In this document: piece by piece, positions 1-7,366 of the stretch
How the letters are laid out: every line of letters begins with the position of its first letter
Numbering within the stretch: the stretch's first letter is position 1
NCBI GenBank assembly: GCA_003650185.1
Contig: QMOF01000034.1
Coordinates: forward strand, 1-14,159
From: Chloroflexota bacterium
GTDB taxonomy: Bacteria; Chloroflexota; Dehalococcoidia; UBA2247; RBG-13-53-26
Reading direction: 5' to 3'
Length of the DNA: 14,159 bases
Notes under the pieces: generated by a model
What the model was told of the DNA's origin: nothing
Databases searched by the model: none
Seen by the model: only the letters and a program-made list of their open reading frames with translations
Made by a program: the position numbers and the translations under genes

Positions 1-2
1 AA

Positions 3-392
3 CCGATTGCTGTGGCCGAGCGGACATCGGTGGAGCACGCCTTCATCGGCTGTGACATGGGCTATGAGCCGGAAGCTGGGGCTCGAGTACTGGACATTGT
101 CAGGGCTACATGGCCCCGGATGGCCGGGCTGAGGGTAATGGGATCGGCGGTGCTGGGACTGGCCTACGTTGCCTGCGGCAGGCTCGACGGCTACATACAT
201 CCTTCGCTTTATCCCTGGGATTTGGCCGGCGGCATTCTGCTGGTGCAGGAGGCGGGCGGGGTGGTCACTGGCTGGGAGGGCGAGCCGGTGGGCATCTCAA
301 GCAAGCGGGTGGTGGCTGGCAGCAAGGCGATTCAGCCACAGCTTCTGGGACTGGTGCGGGGCGAGTACCAGCCAGGGCTCGAGTCGGCCTGA
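3..392 (+). CDS. Inositol monophosphatase family protein, C-terminal part (5' end outside window)
   Basis: The frame is open from base 3 and ends at TGA 390-392, so only about the last 129 residues are present. The GTG at 12 is not a credible start because coding homology continues through it. The segment carries the second signature of the inositol monophosphatase / FBPase-like superfamily: a GSA..GLAYVACGRLDGY stretch, then PWDLAGG, then QEAGGVVTGWEG. In this family the Asp of the WD pair (base 219) is a metal ligand; the first metal-binding motif must lie upstream of the window. Family members remove a phosphate from myo-inositol phosphates, histidinol phosphate, fructose-1,6-bisphosphate or 3'-phosphoadenosine-5'-phosphate using Mg2+ in the cytoplasm. 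The fragment cannot tell which. The usual consensus is WDxAAG; here the second Ala is Gly, a mild variation. The gene converges on the large surface protein gene. Confidence 0.85.
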   Translation, partial: PIAVAERTSVEHAFIGCDMGYEPEAGARVLDIVRATWPRMAGLRVMGSAVLGLAYVACGRLDGYIHPSLYPWDLAGGILLVQEAGGVVTGWEGEPVGISSKRVVAGSKAIQPQLLGLVRGEYQPGLESA

Positions 393-436
393 TCGGTGCC
401 GCTGTCCGGTCAGACTTCAAAATGAAAGAAAAGAGG

Positions 437-463
437 CAGAGGCGGGACCACGTCCCGCCTCTG
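437..463. terminator. Hairpin terminator between convergent genes
   Basis: A perfect 12-bp stem (arms 437-448 and 452-463, CAGAGGCGGGAC / GTCCCGCCTCTG) surrounds a 3-base loop. Read on the minus strand the stem is followed by a T-rich stretch (CCTCTTTTCTTTC), so it should terminate the large surface-protein gene, whose stop is at 492. On the plus strand the tail is weak (TTGTCAG), but the hairpin sits 44 bases after the inositol monophosphatase stop and could serve both genes. Confidence 0.8.
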
Positions 464-491
464 TTGTCAGTCTATCCGGCAGCAAGCCTTC

Positions 492-1856
492 TTATTTCCG
501 GGTTCGCCTGCTGACCTTCCTTACCAGGTAATAGCCACTTCCCCAGCACAAGCCAACTACAGTCCAGCCTATAAGCACGGTGCTCACCGGTACACCGCGC
601 TGTATGGAGGCGCAGCTGCAGCCACCTGCCTCGCCTTCGTCCTCTTCGGCCTTCTCTTCCACCGTGAAGCCGTCGGCTAGTGTGCCGGTTCCAGCCGAAG
701 TAGTGACCGAGACATCCCTCGCGCCCGGGACGGCATCGGCCGCGACGACGATGGTGGCTGTAATCTGGGTGGCGCTGTCAACCGTGAAATAGCTGACAGT
801 AACGTCGTCCCCGAAGCTTACGTCAGTCCCACCGAAATTGGTCCCGGTGATGGTAACCCTTAGCGTCTCGCCCTGCTCTGCCGAGTTGGGGGTCACTCCG
901 ATTACCGTGGGTTCGAGGGATAGCGCAGCTATCACAGTGAAGCCACTGACCAGCGTGCCCGTGCCTGCTTCCGTAGTGACCGACACGTCTCTTGTCCCTG
1001 TGGCGGTGTCGGCGTCAATGCTGATGGTGGCAGTGATCTGAACGCCGCTGTCGACCGTGAAGTCCGTAACGGTTATTCCGGTGCCAAAGCTCACATCTGT
1101 GACACCGGTGAAAACGATGCCTGTGATGGTGACGTTCAGCGTCTCGCCCCGCTCGCCGGAGGCGGGGTCTACCCCAAAAATCGTGGGAGGTGCAGTCACG
1201 GCAAAGCCTTCGGACAGCATGCCGACCCCTCCTGGAGTAGTCACCGAGATACTCCTTGCCCCCAGCGTCGCGTCAGCAGCAATGGTGATACTGGCCGTTA
1301 TCTGAGTTGAGCTGTCCATGCCGAAACTGGCAACGGTTATTCCAGCACCGAAGCTGACGTCCTCCACTTTGCTGAAATTGGTGCCGGTAATAGTAAGATC
1401 GATGCTCTCACCCTGGTTGCCCCTGGCCGGGCTGACCGACGTTATGGTCGGTGCAGGCGGCAACACGGTGAAGCCAGCGGCCAGGGTGTCGGTGTCGATG
1501 GGAGTGGTGACTGTCACGTCCCTTGTTCCCAGGGTGGCATCTGCGCCAACAGTGATGCTGGCCGTTATCTCGGTTGAGCTGGTGTTGGTGAACGCGGTCA
1601 CCGTTATTCCGTCCCCGAAGCTCACGTCCGTGGCGCCCAGGAAAGAGTGGCCAGTGATAGTGACATCGAGACTCGCCCCCTGATTCCCCTGGACGGGGTT
1701 GACGGAGGTTATTGACGGAGCCGCCTGGTCTACGGTGAAGCCGTCCGTAAGTGTAGCCATGCCGCCCAGTGTCAAGACGGTGACATCCCTTGACCCGGGT
1801 GCGGCGTCGCGGTCGATACTCACGCCCGCTGTTATGCTGGTGGAGCCTCTCACCAC
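492..1856 (-). CDS. 3' part of the large TIG-repeat surface protein, separated by a frameshift
   Basis: This is the continuation of the gene starting at 4344, not an independent gene. Its first possible start (GTG 1856) lies inside the third TIG-like domain, has no ribosome binding site, and the frame is open and homologous up to the poly-C tract at 1959-1966. It encodes the rest of TIG domain 3 and four complete IPT/TIG-like domains. Each opens with a line such as ITSVSPxxGxQGxxLDVTITG and continues FGDGITV, QITASI and RDVSVTT to GFTV. After the last domain comes an acidic linker (EEKAEEDEGEAGG), a GGCSC motif, a hydrophobic span of about 22 residues and a basic end (RRTRK). TIG/IPT folds are immunoglobulin-like beta sandwiches common in adhesins and carbohydrate-binding extracellular proteins. 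The tail should anchor the protein in the membrane or act as a sorting signal. If the C8 tract is read as C7, the whole protein is about 1283 residues. Confidence 0.8.
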   Translation of the reverse strand: MVRGSTSITAGVSIDRDAAPGSRDVTVLTLGGMATLTDGFTVDQAAPSITSVNPVQGNQGASLDVTITGHSFLGATDVSFGDGITVTAFTNTSSTEITASITVGADATLGTRDVTVTTPIDTDTLAAGFTVLPPAPTITSVSPARGNQGESIDLTITGTNFSKVEDVSFGAGITVASFGMDSSTQITASITIAADATLGARSISVTTPGGVGMLSEGFAVTAPPTIFGVDPASGERGETLNVTITGIVFTGVTDVSFGTGITVTDFTVDSGVQITATISIDADTATGTRDVSVTTEAGTGTLVSGFTVIAALSLEPTVIGVTPNSAEQGETLRVTITGTNFGGTDVSFGDDVTVSYFTVDSATQITATIVVAADAVPGARDVSVTTSAGTGTLADGFTVEEKAEEDEGEAGGCSCASIQRGVPVSTVLIGWTVVGLCWGSGYYLVRKVSRRTRK

Positions 1857-2508
1857 GACACTGTTGACATCTATCCCTGCACCGAAGCTGACGTTCGCCG
1901 GCTCCTCGAAGCGCGTTCCGGTGATGTTGACGTACAGCGTGCAGCCCTGCTCTGCCGAGGGGGGGGCTAACCGTCGTTATCGTGGGCTCCGGCGATGCCA
2001 CCAGGAAGCCGGTCACCAGCGTGTGGGTGCCACCCGGCGTGGTGACCCCGACATTCCGCGATACCGTTGCGGCATCGGCGGCAACTGTAATGTTGGCTGT
2101 AATCTGCGAAGAGTCGTTGATGACAAAGTAGTTGACGGTTATCCCATCGCCAAACGTGATGTTGGTGGCTGCGGCGAAGTTGCTGCCGGAGATGACGACG
2201 TCCAGGGTCTGGCCTTGCCTGCCGAAGGTAGGGCTAACGCTGGTTATGGTCGGGGGCCCGGTCACCGTGAAACCACCGGCGAGCGTGACGTCTCCGGTAG
2301 GCATTTCAACGGTGACGTCCCTTGCCCCGGTCGCGGCAGCGGCACCAATCGTGATGTTGGCGTCGATCCACGTCGAGGTACTGGTGAAGCTGTTGACCGT
2401 TATGCCGTCGCCAAAGCTTATGTTTGTCATGCCAGCGAAGTCACTGCCGGTGACGACCACGTTAAGGGTCTCCCCCTGGTTGGCGTGGTTCGGTATCACC
2501 GAGATGAT
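660..2508 (-). repeat. Seven tandem IPT/TIG-like domains
   Basis: Seven copies of about 85-90 residues are recognisable by the opening line (V-x-P-x-x-G/A-x-Q-G-x-x-L), a GxxF centre, FGDGITV, QITA and RDVxVTT, ending GFTV. In protein order they open with VIPNHANQG, VSPTFGRQG, VSPPSAEQG, VNPVQGNQG, VSPARGNQG, VDPASGERG and VTPNSAEQG. The third one is readable only after removing one C from the tract at 1959-1966. The copies are diverged (not recent identical duplications), which argues for long-term selection on the array. Confidence 0.8.
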
Positions 2509-4344
2509 GGTCCTATCCAGGTAGTGCAGAATGGTGCCACTATCCCCAACCGCGAAGACATCTGTGGCAGAGGTACCCCAGATGTCGTTGAGCGTGTGAT
2601 GGGTCCCGGCGTCCTCCCATCTCCATTCGTCGCCGGTATAGTGGAGAACGTCTTCTTCAGTCGAGGCAGAATCGGTCAGAAGAAAGATGTCGGAATCGGA
2701 GCTGCCCCAGATGGCTGTGAAGTCCCGGCTGGTCCCGGTATCTATGGGTGTCCAGTCACTGCCGTCATAGTGCAGCAGGGTGCCGCCCTCACCGCAGACA
2801 TAGATGCTGTCAGAAGCAGTGCCCCAGATGTCGGTCATTGAATACCACAGGCCCGTATCCATCGCAGTCCAACCGGTCCCATCATAGTGGAGGATAACTG
2901 AGGTGAGCGGCCCCTTGTATGTCCCCACGGCATAGACGTCGTTGGCAGAGGTACCCCAGACGGCGTTCAGGCTGCGCTCGTCGCCGGTGTTCACTTCCGT
3001 CCATTCATCACTTCCAGGACTGCCGTCGTTATGGAGTACGGTGCCGTCGAGACCCACGGCGAATATGTTGGTGAGGCAGCCCCAGACCCCAGTCAGAGTC
3101 TTGGTGGTCGGACCGCTCATCTGGTCCCAGGAGGCACCGTCATAGTGGAAGATCATACCGTTGGCGCCCACCGCGTAGACATCGGAGCTGGTATTGCACC
3201 AGACATCGTAGAAGGACTGCACCGATCCGCAGTCCTGCGCCTGCCAGGACGTGCCGTCGTAGCGCATGATCTGCCGCCCGGCGGCGCCCACGGCGAAGAC
3301 ATCGGACGAGGAGGTGCCGTGGACCGCCCTGAGGTCTGCCATCTGGTTGGCGCTGTTCCTAATCAGCCTGCTGGTCATCAGTGTCCAGGAGGTGCCGTCG
3401 TAGTGCTGGATGATGCCGCAGTCGCCGACGGCGAAGACGTCGTCGGGCCCGCTGCCCCAGATACCTGAAACGTGGGTGGTGGTATCGCTGCTGTTCATCG
3501 CCGCCCAGGTGCCTTCTTCATTACCATCGTAGTGGAGAATGTGCTTGCCTTGACCTGCTGTAGCGAACACGTCGTCAGCGGAGCTCCCCCATACGTCATA
3601 CATCCAGACATCATCGCCGACATTCGTCGGCGTCCAGGAGGTGCCGTCGTAGTGCACAATGAAACCGGAGCCGCCCACGGCGTAGACGTTGTCGGGCGAG
3701 CTGCCCCAGACGCCGTTGATGTCCTTGTCGATGCCACTGTCCATGGGGGTGCAGTGTGTGCTGTTGCAGTGCAAGATGGTGCCGCCCCAGCCCGTGACGA
3801 AGAAGTCGTCTGCCGAAGTTCCCCAGATGTCGCGAAGGGTCTTGGTACTGCCGCTTTCCACCGGGCTCCAGATACTGCCGTCGTAGTGGACGATGGTGCC
3901 GCCGCTACCTACAGCATAGACGTTGTCTGAAAACGTACCCCAAACACCCCAAAGCGGTTTGTCGGTGGCGTCGATGTTGGTCATGTTGCTCCAAGCGAAG
4001 CCATCGTAGTGAAGGATGGTGCCGTTGTCCCCCACGGCGAAGACATCCGAGTGTGAGGTGCCCCAGACGCCGTACAGGTGCTTGGTGGTCGAGTTGCCCA
4101 TCCCGCTCCATGACGTGCCGTCGTAGTGGAGAATGGTGCCACAGTCCCCCACGGCAAAGACATCGTTGCAGTAGCTGCCCCAGACGCCGTACAGGTGGTT
4201 CCCCTGGGGCAGGGGAACCTGCCAGCCCACGCCGACATCATTCACCACGGGTGCGGCTCGCGTCGGCGGGGACAGGGAAAACACGAAGGATAGGAGAGCC
4301 AGGACCAGCGTGATGATGGCAAACGGCCTCTTGCAGTTAGACAT
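1408..4344 (-). CDS. Large secreted propeller/TIG surface protein, 5' part (frameshifted after residue about 795)
   Basis: The ATG at 4344 follows a G-rich Shine-Dalgarno (GGGGGG, 5 bases away). Residues 1-30 form a signal peptide: a basic start (NCKR), a hydrophobic core (FAIITLVLALLSFVFSL) and a likely cleavage after TRA. Residues 51 to about 612 are 14 tandem repeats of about 40 residues with the core VWGTSxxDVFAVGxxGTILHYDG followed by a short tryptophan strand; this looks like beta-propeller blades. Two TIG-like domains follow, and a third is interrupted at the C8 tract (1959-1966). From there to 1408 the frame is nonsense: arginine- and histidine-rich, with no family resemblance. It is the shadow of the true frame, which continues in the neighbouring entry. 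No catalytic motif is visible. The likely role is extracellular binding or adhesion at the cell surface; ligand unknown. A sequencing error, a pseudogene or a phase-variable gene are all possible. Confidence 0.8.
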   Translation of the reverse strand: MSNCKRPFAIITLVLALLSFVFSLSPPTRAAPVVNDVGVGWQVPLPQGNHLYGVWGSYCNDVFAVGDCGTILHYDGTSWSGMGNSTTKHLYGVWGTSHSDVFAVGDNGTILHYDGFAWSNMTNIDATDKPLWGVWGTFSDNVYAVGSGGTIVHYDGSIWSPVESGSTKTLRDIWGTSADDFFVTGWGGTILHCNSTHCTPMDSGIDKDINGVWGSSPDNVYAVGGSGFIVHYDGTSWTPTNVGDDVWMYDVWGSSADDVFATAGQGKHILHYDGNEEGTWAAMNSSDTTTHVSGIWGSGPDDVFAVGDCGIIQHYDGTSWTLMTSRLIRNSANQMADLRAVHGTSSSDVFAVGAAGRQIMRYDGTSWQAQDCGSVQSFYDVWCNTSSDVYAVGANGMIFHYDGASWDQMSGPTTKTLTGVWGCLTNIFAVGLDGTVLHNDGSPGSDEWTEVNTGDERSLNAVWGTSANDVYAVGTYKGPLTSVILHYDGTGWTAMDTGLWYSMTDIWGTASDSIYVCGEGGTLLHYDGSDWTPIDTGTSRDFTAIWGSSDSDIFLLTDSASTEEDVLHYTGDEWRWEDAGTHHTLNDIWGTSATDVFAVGDSGTILHYLDRTIISVIPNHANQGETLNVVVTGSDFAGMTNISFGDGITVNSFTSTSTWIDANITIGAAAATGARDVTVEMPTGDVTLAGGFTVTGPPTITSVSPTFGRQGQTLDVVISGSNFAAATNITFGDGITVNYFVINDSSQITANITVAADAATVSRNVGVTTPGGTHTLVTGFLVASPEPTITTVSPPLGRAGLHAVRQHHRNALRGAGERQLRCRDRCQQCRGERLHQHNSGREYRPRRRTRVKGCHRLDTGRHGYTYGRLHRRPGGSVNNLRQPRPGESGGESRCHYHWPLFPGRHGRELRGRNNGDRVHQHQLNRDNGQHHCWRRCHPGNKGRDSHHSHRHRHPGRWLHRVAACTDHNVGQPGQGQPG
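1959..1966 (-). other. C8 homopolymer at the frameshift site
   Basis: The minus strand reads GTTAG, eight C, TCGGCAGAGCAG. With eight C the protein leaves the TIG frame (VSPPLGRAGLH). With seven it reads VSPPSAEQGCTLYV, which aligns without gaps to the seventh domain's VTPNSAEQGETLRV. This places the one-base insertion in the homopolymer itself. Such tracts are common sites of both sequencing error and slipped-strand phase variation; the sequence alone cannot decide. Confidence 0.85.
2509..4194 (-). repeat. Fourteen propeller-type repeats
   Basis: Fourteen successive repeats begin with a hydrophobic pair followed by VWG or a variant (LYGVWG, LWGVWG, LRDIWG, INGVWG, MYDVWG, VSGIWG, LRAVHG, FYDVWC, LTGVWG, LNAVWG, MTDIWG, FTAIWG, LNDIWG). 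Most continue DVFAVG..GTILHYDG.SW. Blade 8 has lost the Trp of VWG, blade 13 has a degenerate VLHY line, and blade 14 lacks the final DGTSW strand, as expected if closure is completed by another segment. Fourteen equals two seven-bladed propellers, an inference from the count only. Confidence 0.75.
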
Positions 4345-4379
4345 GCTTACCCCCCATCATGAGAAACATTACCGCGGCC

Positions 4380-4958
4380 CTAGCGCACGGGGCCCGTTGC
4401 CATCTCCGCGTCCGGCGGCAAAACCGAGGCATTGTACCATGCTCGTCGAGTGAGATAGCAACTTTTGTTTGTGGGCCCTGCCGCCGCAGTGACCACGGCG
4501 GGAACCCGGGGAGCGATCTTGGAGGCTGTGATCCAGGCGTCGGTGTTGTCATGGGGCACCTCTATCCAGCGAAGCCCGCATGGAGCGCTGGCTATATCGT
4601 ACACTGCACTGTTGGTGCATGGCACAGCCCCAATGCCGCCCACCACCACCAACTCCAGACCCTCTATCATGAACGTATATGACGGGAAGTCCACCAGCAC
4701 CATGTCGTCCGGGGTAAGGCCCAGTCTGCGCAGATGATGACCCCGCCCCGTGTTTACCGACGCCATACCGGGATGTTTGATATCGTCCTCCCCGGAAGGT
4801 CAGCGGCCCTGTATATGTCCGAGTCACCCCTCACGGCCAGCCTGGCTGCCAGGACACTTCCCTGCCACAGTATGTGCATGGGCTGCGGCCCCCAGTCCTC
4901 AAATTCAAGCGGACCAAAAGCCCGACATTTGCCCCCAGACCGGCAAGCCCCCTCACCC
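4380..4958 (-). pseudogene. Decayed TAXI-type TRAP transporter substrate-binding protein remnant
   Basis: No intact frame exists here, but two minus-strand frames joined at about 4766 read as one protein. The first part (4918 to 4766) gives FGPLEFEDWGPQPMHILWQ, then LAVRGDSDIYRAADLPGRTISNIPV and hits a stop. One base earlier the frame 4766-4383 continues SVNTGRGHHLRRLGLTPDD, VDFPSYTFMIEGLE, GGIGAVP..AVYDIA, GLRWIEVPHD and IAPRVPAVV. This order (RxDSxI, aDLxGrxi, LGLTpDD, vvGGxxxP, aLpxd, PxxPavv) resembles the C-terminal two thirds of TAXI family periplasmic receptors of TRAP transporters. The N-terminal third and signal peptide are missing, with a possible further shift near 4920 (GLAGLGANVGLL in another frame). 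No TRAP membrane subunit is in the window. It starts directly after the molybdoenzyme stop. The alternative is an unknown short protein on 4380-4766. Confidence 0.5.
4431..4461 (-). promoter_or_regulatory. Possible promoter of the large surface protein gene
   Basis: On the minus strand TTGCTA (4461-4456) and TACAAT (4436-4431) resemble -35 and -10 boxes, with a slightly long spacer of 19 bases. The implied leader to the ATG at 4344 is about 80 bases. The boxes lie inside the decayed reading frame just upstream, so they would have had to be present or arise within it. Weak evidence. Confidence 0.3.
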
Positions 4959-4981
4959 CTCAGCCATCGTCGAGCTTTGGT

Positions 4982-7201
4982 TCACTCCGCCCTGTACACC
5001 CTGCACAGAAGGGCGCGGTTGCACCAGCCGCCGGACAGCTCGTCGCACCACTCCGGATCATCCAGAGTGAGGACGTTGGCGTTGGATTCAAAGACGCCGC
5101 TCAGGTTGGGCTCGTTGGCCTCCGTCTCGGGGAACCACCAGCTTGCCTGGCAGTTGACCACGTTGGGCAGCAGGCCGGCGTTGTACCTGGCCTTCTGCCT
5201 GATCCTGCCGCGCCGTGTCTCTATGTAGGCCCAGTCCCCCTCGGCTATTCCGAGACCGCGGGCGGTGTCAGGGTGTATGTCCATCAGCGGGTCGGGGTGC
5301 TTCTCTCGCGAGCCTATCCCCTTCTGCATGAACTCCGAATGGAACATGGGCATGTAGTTGCCGCCGGTGTTGAGGATGAGGGGATACTCACGGGCCACTT
5401 CCGGGAGCTTGAAGGGGCTCTCGGGCGGCTCCTCGTAGAAGGGCAGGGGATCGTAGTCGAGGTACTCCAGGATGCTGGAGTACAGCTCGACCTTGCCTGA
5501 CGGCGTGGGGAAGCCGGTCTGCTTCCAGGGTTGCATGTCGAAGGTGTCGGGAAACAGGACGCACCGGTCCACGGCCTCCCTGAAGCTGATGCCGGTGGGT
5601 TTGAGTCTGTGCTCGCTGACCTCCTCCAGGGTTTTCCAGGGCCAGTGCTCTTCTTGGCCAACGGCCAGGGCCAGGCCACGGAAAAACTCATAGATGTCGC
5701 GTCGCTCGCCCAGCGGGGGCACTGCCTTCTCGCCCGCCTGAACCAGGCTGCCGAAGTCCATCATGTTGGTGCAAAGGTCTCTCTCCATCCAGCTAGCGGC
5801 AGGAAGGACGTAGTCAGCGAGCTGAGCAGAGGGCGTCATGAAAAGCTCCTGGACGACGTGAAGGTCGAGGTTGTTGCTCTTCAGCGCCTCATATACCAGC
5901 TTGACGTTCCCCGCCCAGGCCAGGGGGTTCGACCCCCAGCCGATCAGGGCCTTCACCGGGTAGGGTTTGCCAGTCAGGATTGAACGCCACAGCATGGTGG
6001 TGTGGGCCTGTATCTGTACCGTGACCGGCGCGGGCACGCCGTAGACTCGCTCCAGGTGCTCCGACATGAGGCTCCAGCCTTTGAGCGAGACGAGGCGGCA
6101 GACATCGAAGCCCATCTGCTTTCTGCGCGCCTCCATCGGCAGCAGGTCCATCCGGGTTAGCTCGGCTTCGGTAACGAACTTGCCGCCGTTGACCGGCTGT
6201 CCGGGCCTGGTTATCAGGTGACCTCCGCTTACCCCCAGATAGCCACATATGGCCCGCATGATGATCTTGCACTGCTCGGTACGAGTACCGTTCAGCCCGA
6301 GCTGGTCGATGGCTACGCCGTAGGGCATGGAGGAGGGGCCGCTTGTGGCGTACATCCTGGCGGCTGCCTCGATCTGGCCGGCCGGGCAGCCAGTTATCTC
6401 GGCCACCTTCTCCGGTGGGTACTCCTGGACGCGGCCCTTGAGCCTGTCGAAACCGACTGTCCACTGCTCAACGAACTCCTTGTCGTAGAGCCCTTCGTTG
6501 ATGATGACGTTCAGCCAGCCGAGGGCCAGGGCAGTGTCGGTGCCCGGCCTGATCCTCAACCATATGTCGGCTATGTCCGCGGTCTTCGTCTGCCTGGGAT
6601 CGACCACAATGACCTTGACTCCGCGGTCGCGCTGGATTCTGCGCACGGCGGCCCAGTTGCGCAGGCTGGACTCGGAGGGATCGGCCCCCCAGTAGACCAC
6701 GCAGTTCGATCTGGGCGTGTCCACGGCATAGGTGGTGACATCGCCCATCACCGCCATGTTTATAGCCATGTCGTTTATGCCACAGATGACGCCAGGAGCG
6801 AATATGTTGTGCGGATTGCCGAACAGGGTGGCGAAGCGGCCCCGGGGCCAGTAGTCGTTGCCCCTCCAGGTGCCCTCGAAAAACCCCAGGGTCTCAGGAC
6901 CGTATTCCTGCTTCAGCTTGAGCAGCCTCTGCCCGATCTCGCCGAGTGCGTCGTCCCAGCTTACCCGCTGCCACTTGCCTTCGCCGCGCTGCCCTACCCT
7001 TTTCAGCGGGTACATGAGCTGGTCAGGGTGGTAGAGCCACCTCGGGGCTATCCGCGTCCTCTCGCAGACGAAGCCGCGGCTGAGGGGGTGTTCGCGGTTG
7101 CCCTCGATTCTGACTACCTTACCATCCTCCACGTGGACCAGGACACCGCACATGTTGGAGCAGTACTGACATGAGGTCTTCTTCACCTGTTGATCGGGCA
7201 T
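4982..7201 (-). CDS. Molybdopterin oxidoreductase, acetylene-hydratase-like clade
   Basis: 739 residues, about the length of Pelobacter acetylenicus acetylene hydratase (roughly 730), to which long stretches look similar (RPGTDTALALGWLNVIINE, LYDKEFVEQW, VQEYPPEKVAEITGC, TGKPYPVKA, FMTPSAQLADYVLPAASW, FPTPSGKVELYSS). Residues 11, 14, 18 and 46 form the C-x2-C-x3-C-x27-C site for one [4Fe-4S] cluster. C140 (GVICGIND) aligns with the W/Mo-ligating Cys141. The protein should bind bis-MGD and act in the cytoplasm: there is no Tat or Sec signal. The catalytic Asp13 of acetylene hydratase, just after the second cluster Cys, is Ser15 here, and Lys48 is Arg48, so acetylene hydration is not assured; the substrate is unknown. 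The ATG has a strong ribosome binding site (AGGAGG, 7215-7210, 8-base spacing). No electron-transfer partner subunit is adjacent. Confidence 0.9.
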   Translation of the reverse strand: MPDQQVKKTSCQYCSNMCGVLVHVEDGKVVRIEGNREHPLSRGFVCERTRIAPRWLYHPDQLMYPLKRVGQRGEGKWQRVSWDDALGEIGQRLLKLKQEYGPETLGFFEGTWRGNDYWPRGRFATLFGNPHNIFAPGVICGINDMAINMAVMGDVTTYAVDTPRSNCVVYWGADPSESSLRNWAAVRRIQRDRGVKVIVVDPRQTKTADIADIWLRIRPGTDTALALGWLNVIINEGLYDKEFVEQWTVGFDRLKGRVQEYPPEKVAEITGCPAGQIEAAARMYATSGPSSMPYGVAIDQLGLNGTRTEQCKIIMRAICGYLGVSGGHLITRPGQPVNGGKFVTEAELTRMDLLPMEARRKQMGFDVCRLVSLKGWSLMSEHLERVYGVPAPVTVQIQAHTTMLWRSILTGKPYPVKALIGWGSNPLAWAGNVKLVYEALKSNNLDLHVVQELFMTPSAQLADYVLPAASWMERDLCTNMMDFGSLVQAGEKAVPPLGERRDIYEFFRGLALAVGQEEHWPWKTLEEVSEHRLKPTGISFREAVDRCVLFPDTFDMQPWKQTGFPTPSGKVELYSSILEYLDYDPLPFYEEPPESPFKLPEVAREYPLILNTGGNYMPMFHSEFMQKGIGSREKHPDPLMDIHPDTARGLGIAEGDWAYIETRRGRIRQKARYNAGLLPNVVNCQASWWFPETEANEPNLSGVFESNANVLTLDDPEWCDELSGGWCNRALLCRVYRAE

Positions 7202-7261
7202 GTGGGGTACCTCCTGGATGGTATGGTATCACAGGCAGGCGGGCATTCAAAACGACGAAAG

Positions 7262-7295
7262 AACGCGGGGCGGATACGAGTGCCCGCCCCCCGTT
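7262..7295 (-). terminator. Terminator closing the oxidoreductase-aminotransferase operon
   Basis: Arms 7262-7273 and 7284-7295 pair over 11 of 12 positions (one mismatch, 7266/7291) around a 10-base loop. On the minus strand the stem is followed by CTTTCGTCGTTTT, a T-rich tail. It lies 72 bases past the aminotransferase stop and separates that operon from the molybdoenzyme gene, which therefore needs its own promoter in 7202-7260. A possible but weak one on the minus strand is TTGAAT, a 16-base spacer, then TACCAT. Confidence 0.65.
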
Positions 7296-7366
7296 GAGAC
7301 ATGTGCGGCCAACTATGTTGGCACGCGGTTCTGCCGCCGTGTTTGCGAGCTGACTGAAGTGCACGC

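Noticed and set aside
580..1683. Series of plus-strand open frames opposite the TIG domains
   Set aside because: They are valine/threonine/serine-rich mirrors of the repeated TIG codons, have no ribosome binding sites and break at every domain boundary.
1699..3930. Long plus-strand frames opposite the propeller region
   Set aside because: They are antisense shadows of a repetitive GC-rich gene; the minus-strand frame has a signal peptide and coherent repeats.
492..4344. CRISPR-like or DNA-level tandem repeat array
   Set aside because: The periodicity is protein-level, with diverged copies of about 120 and 260 bases; there are no identical short repeats with unique spacers.
4380..4981. C-terminal fragment of an aldehyde oxidase / CO dehydrogenase large subunit
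   Set aside because: The phrase GGIGAVPCTNSAVYDIA first suggested it, but the upstream order (DSDIYRAADLPGRT, LGLTPDD) fits a TAXI receptor better.
6218..7174. Plus-strand frame of 318 codons inside the molybdoenzyme gene
   Set aside because: The minus-strand frame carries the cluster cysteines and strong family similarity; the antisense frame shows no motif.
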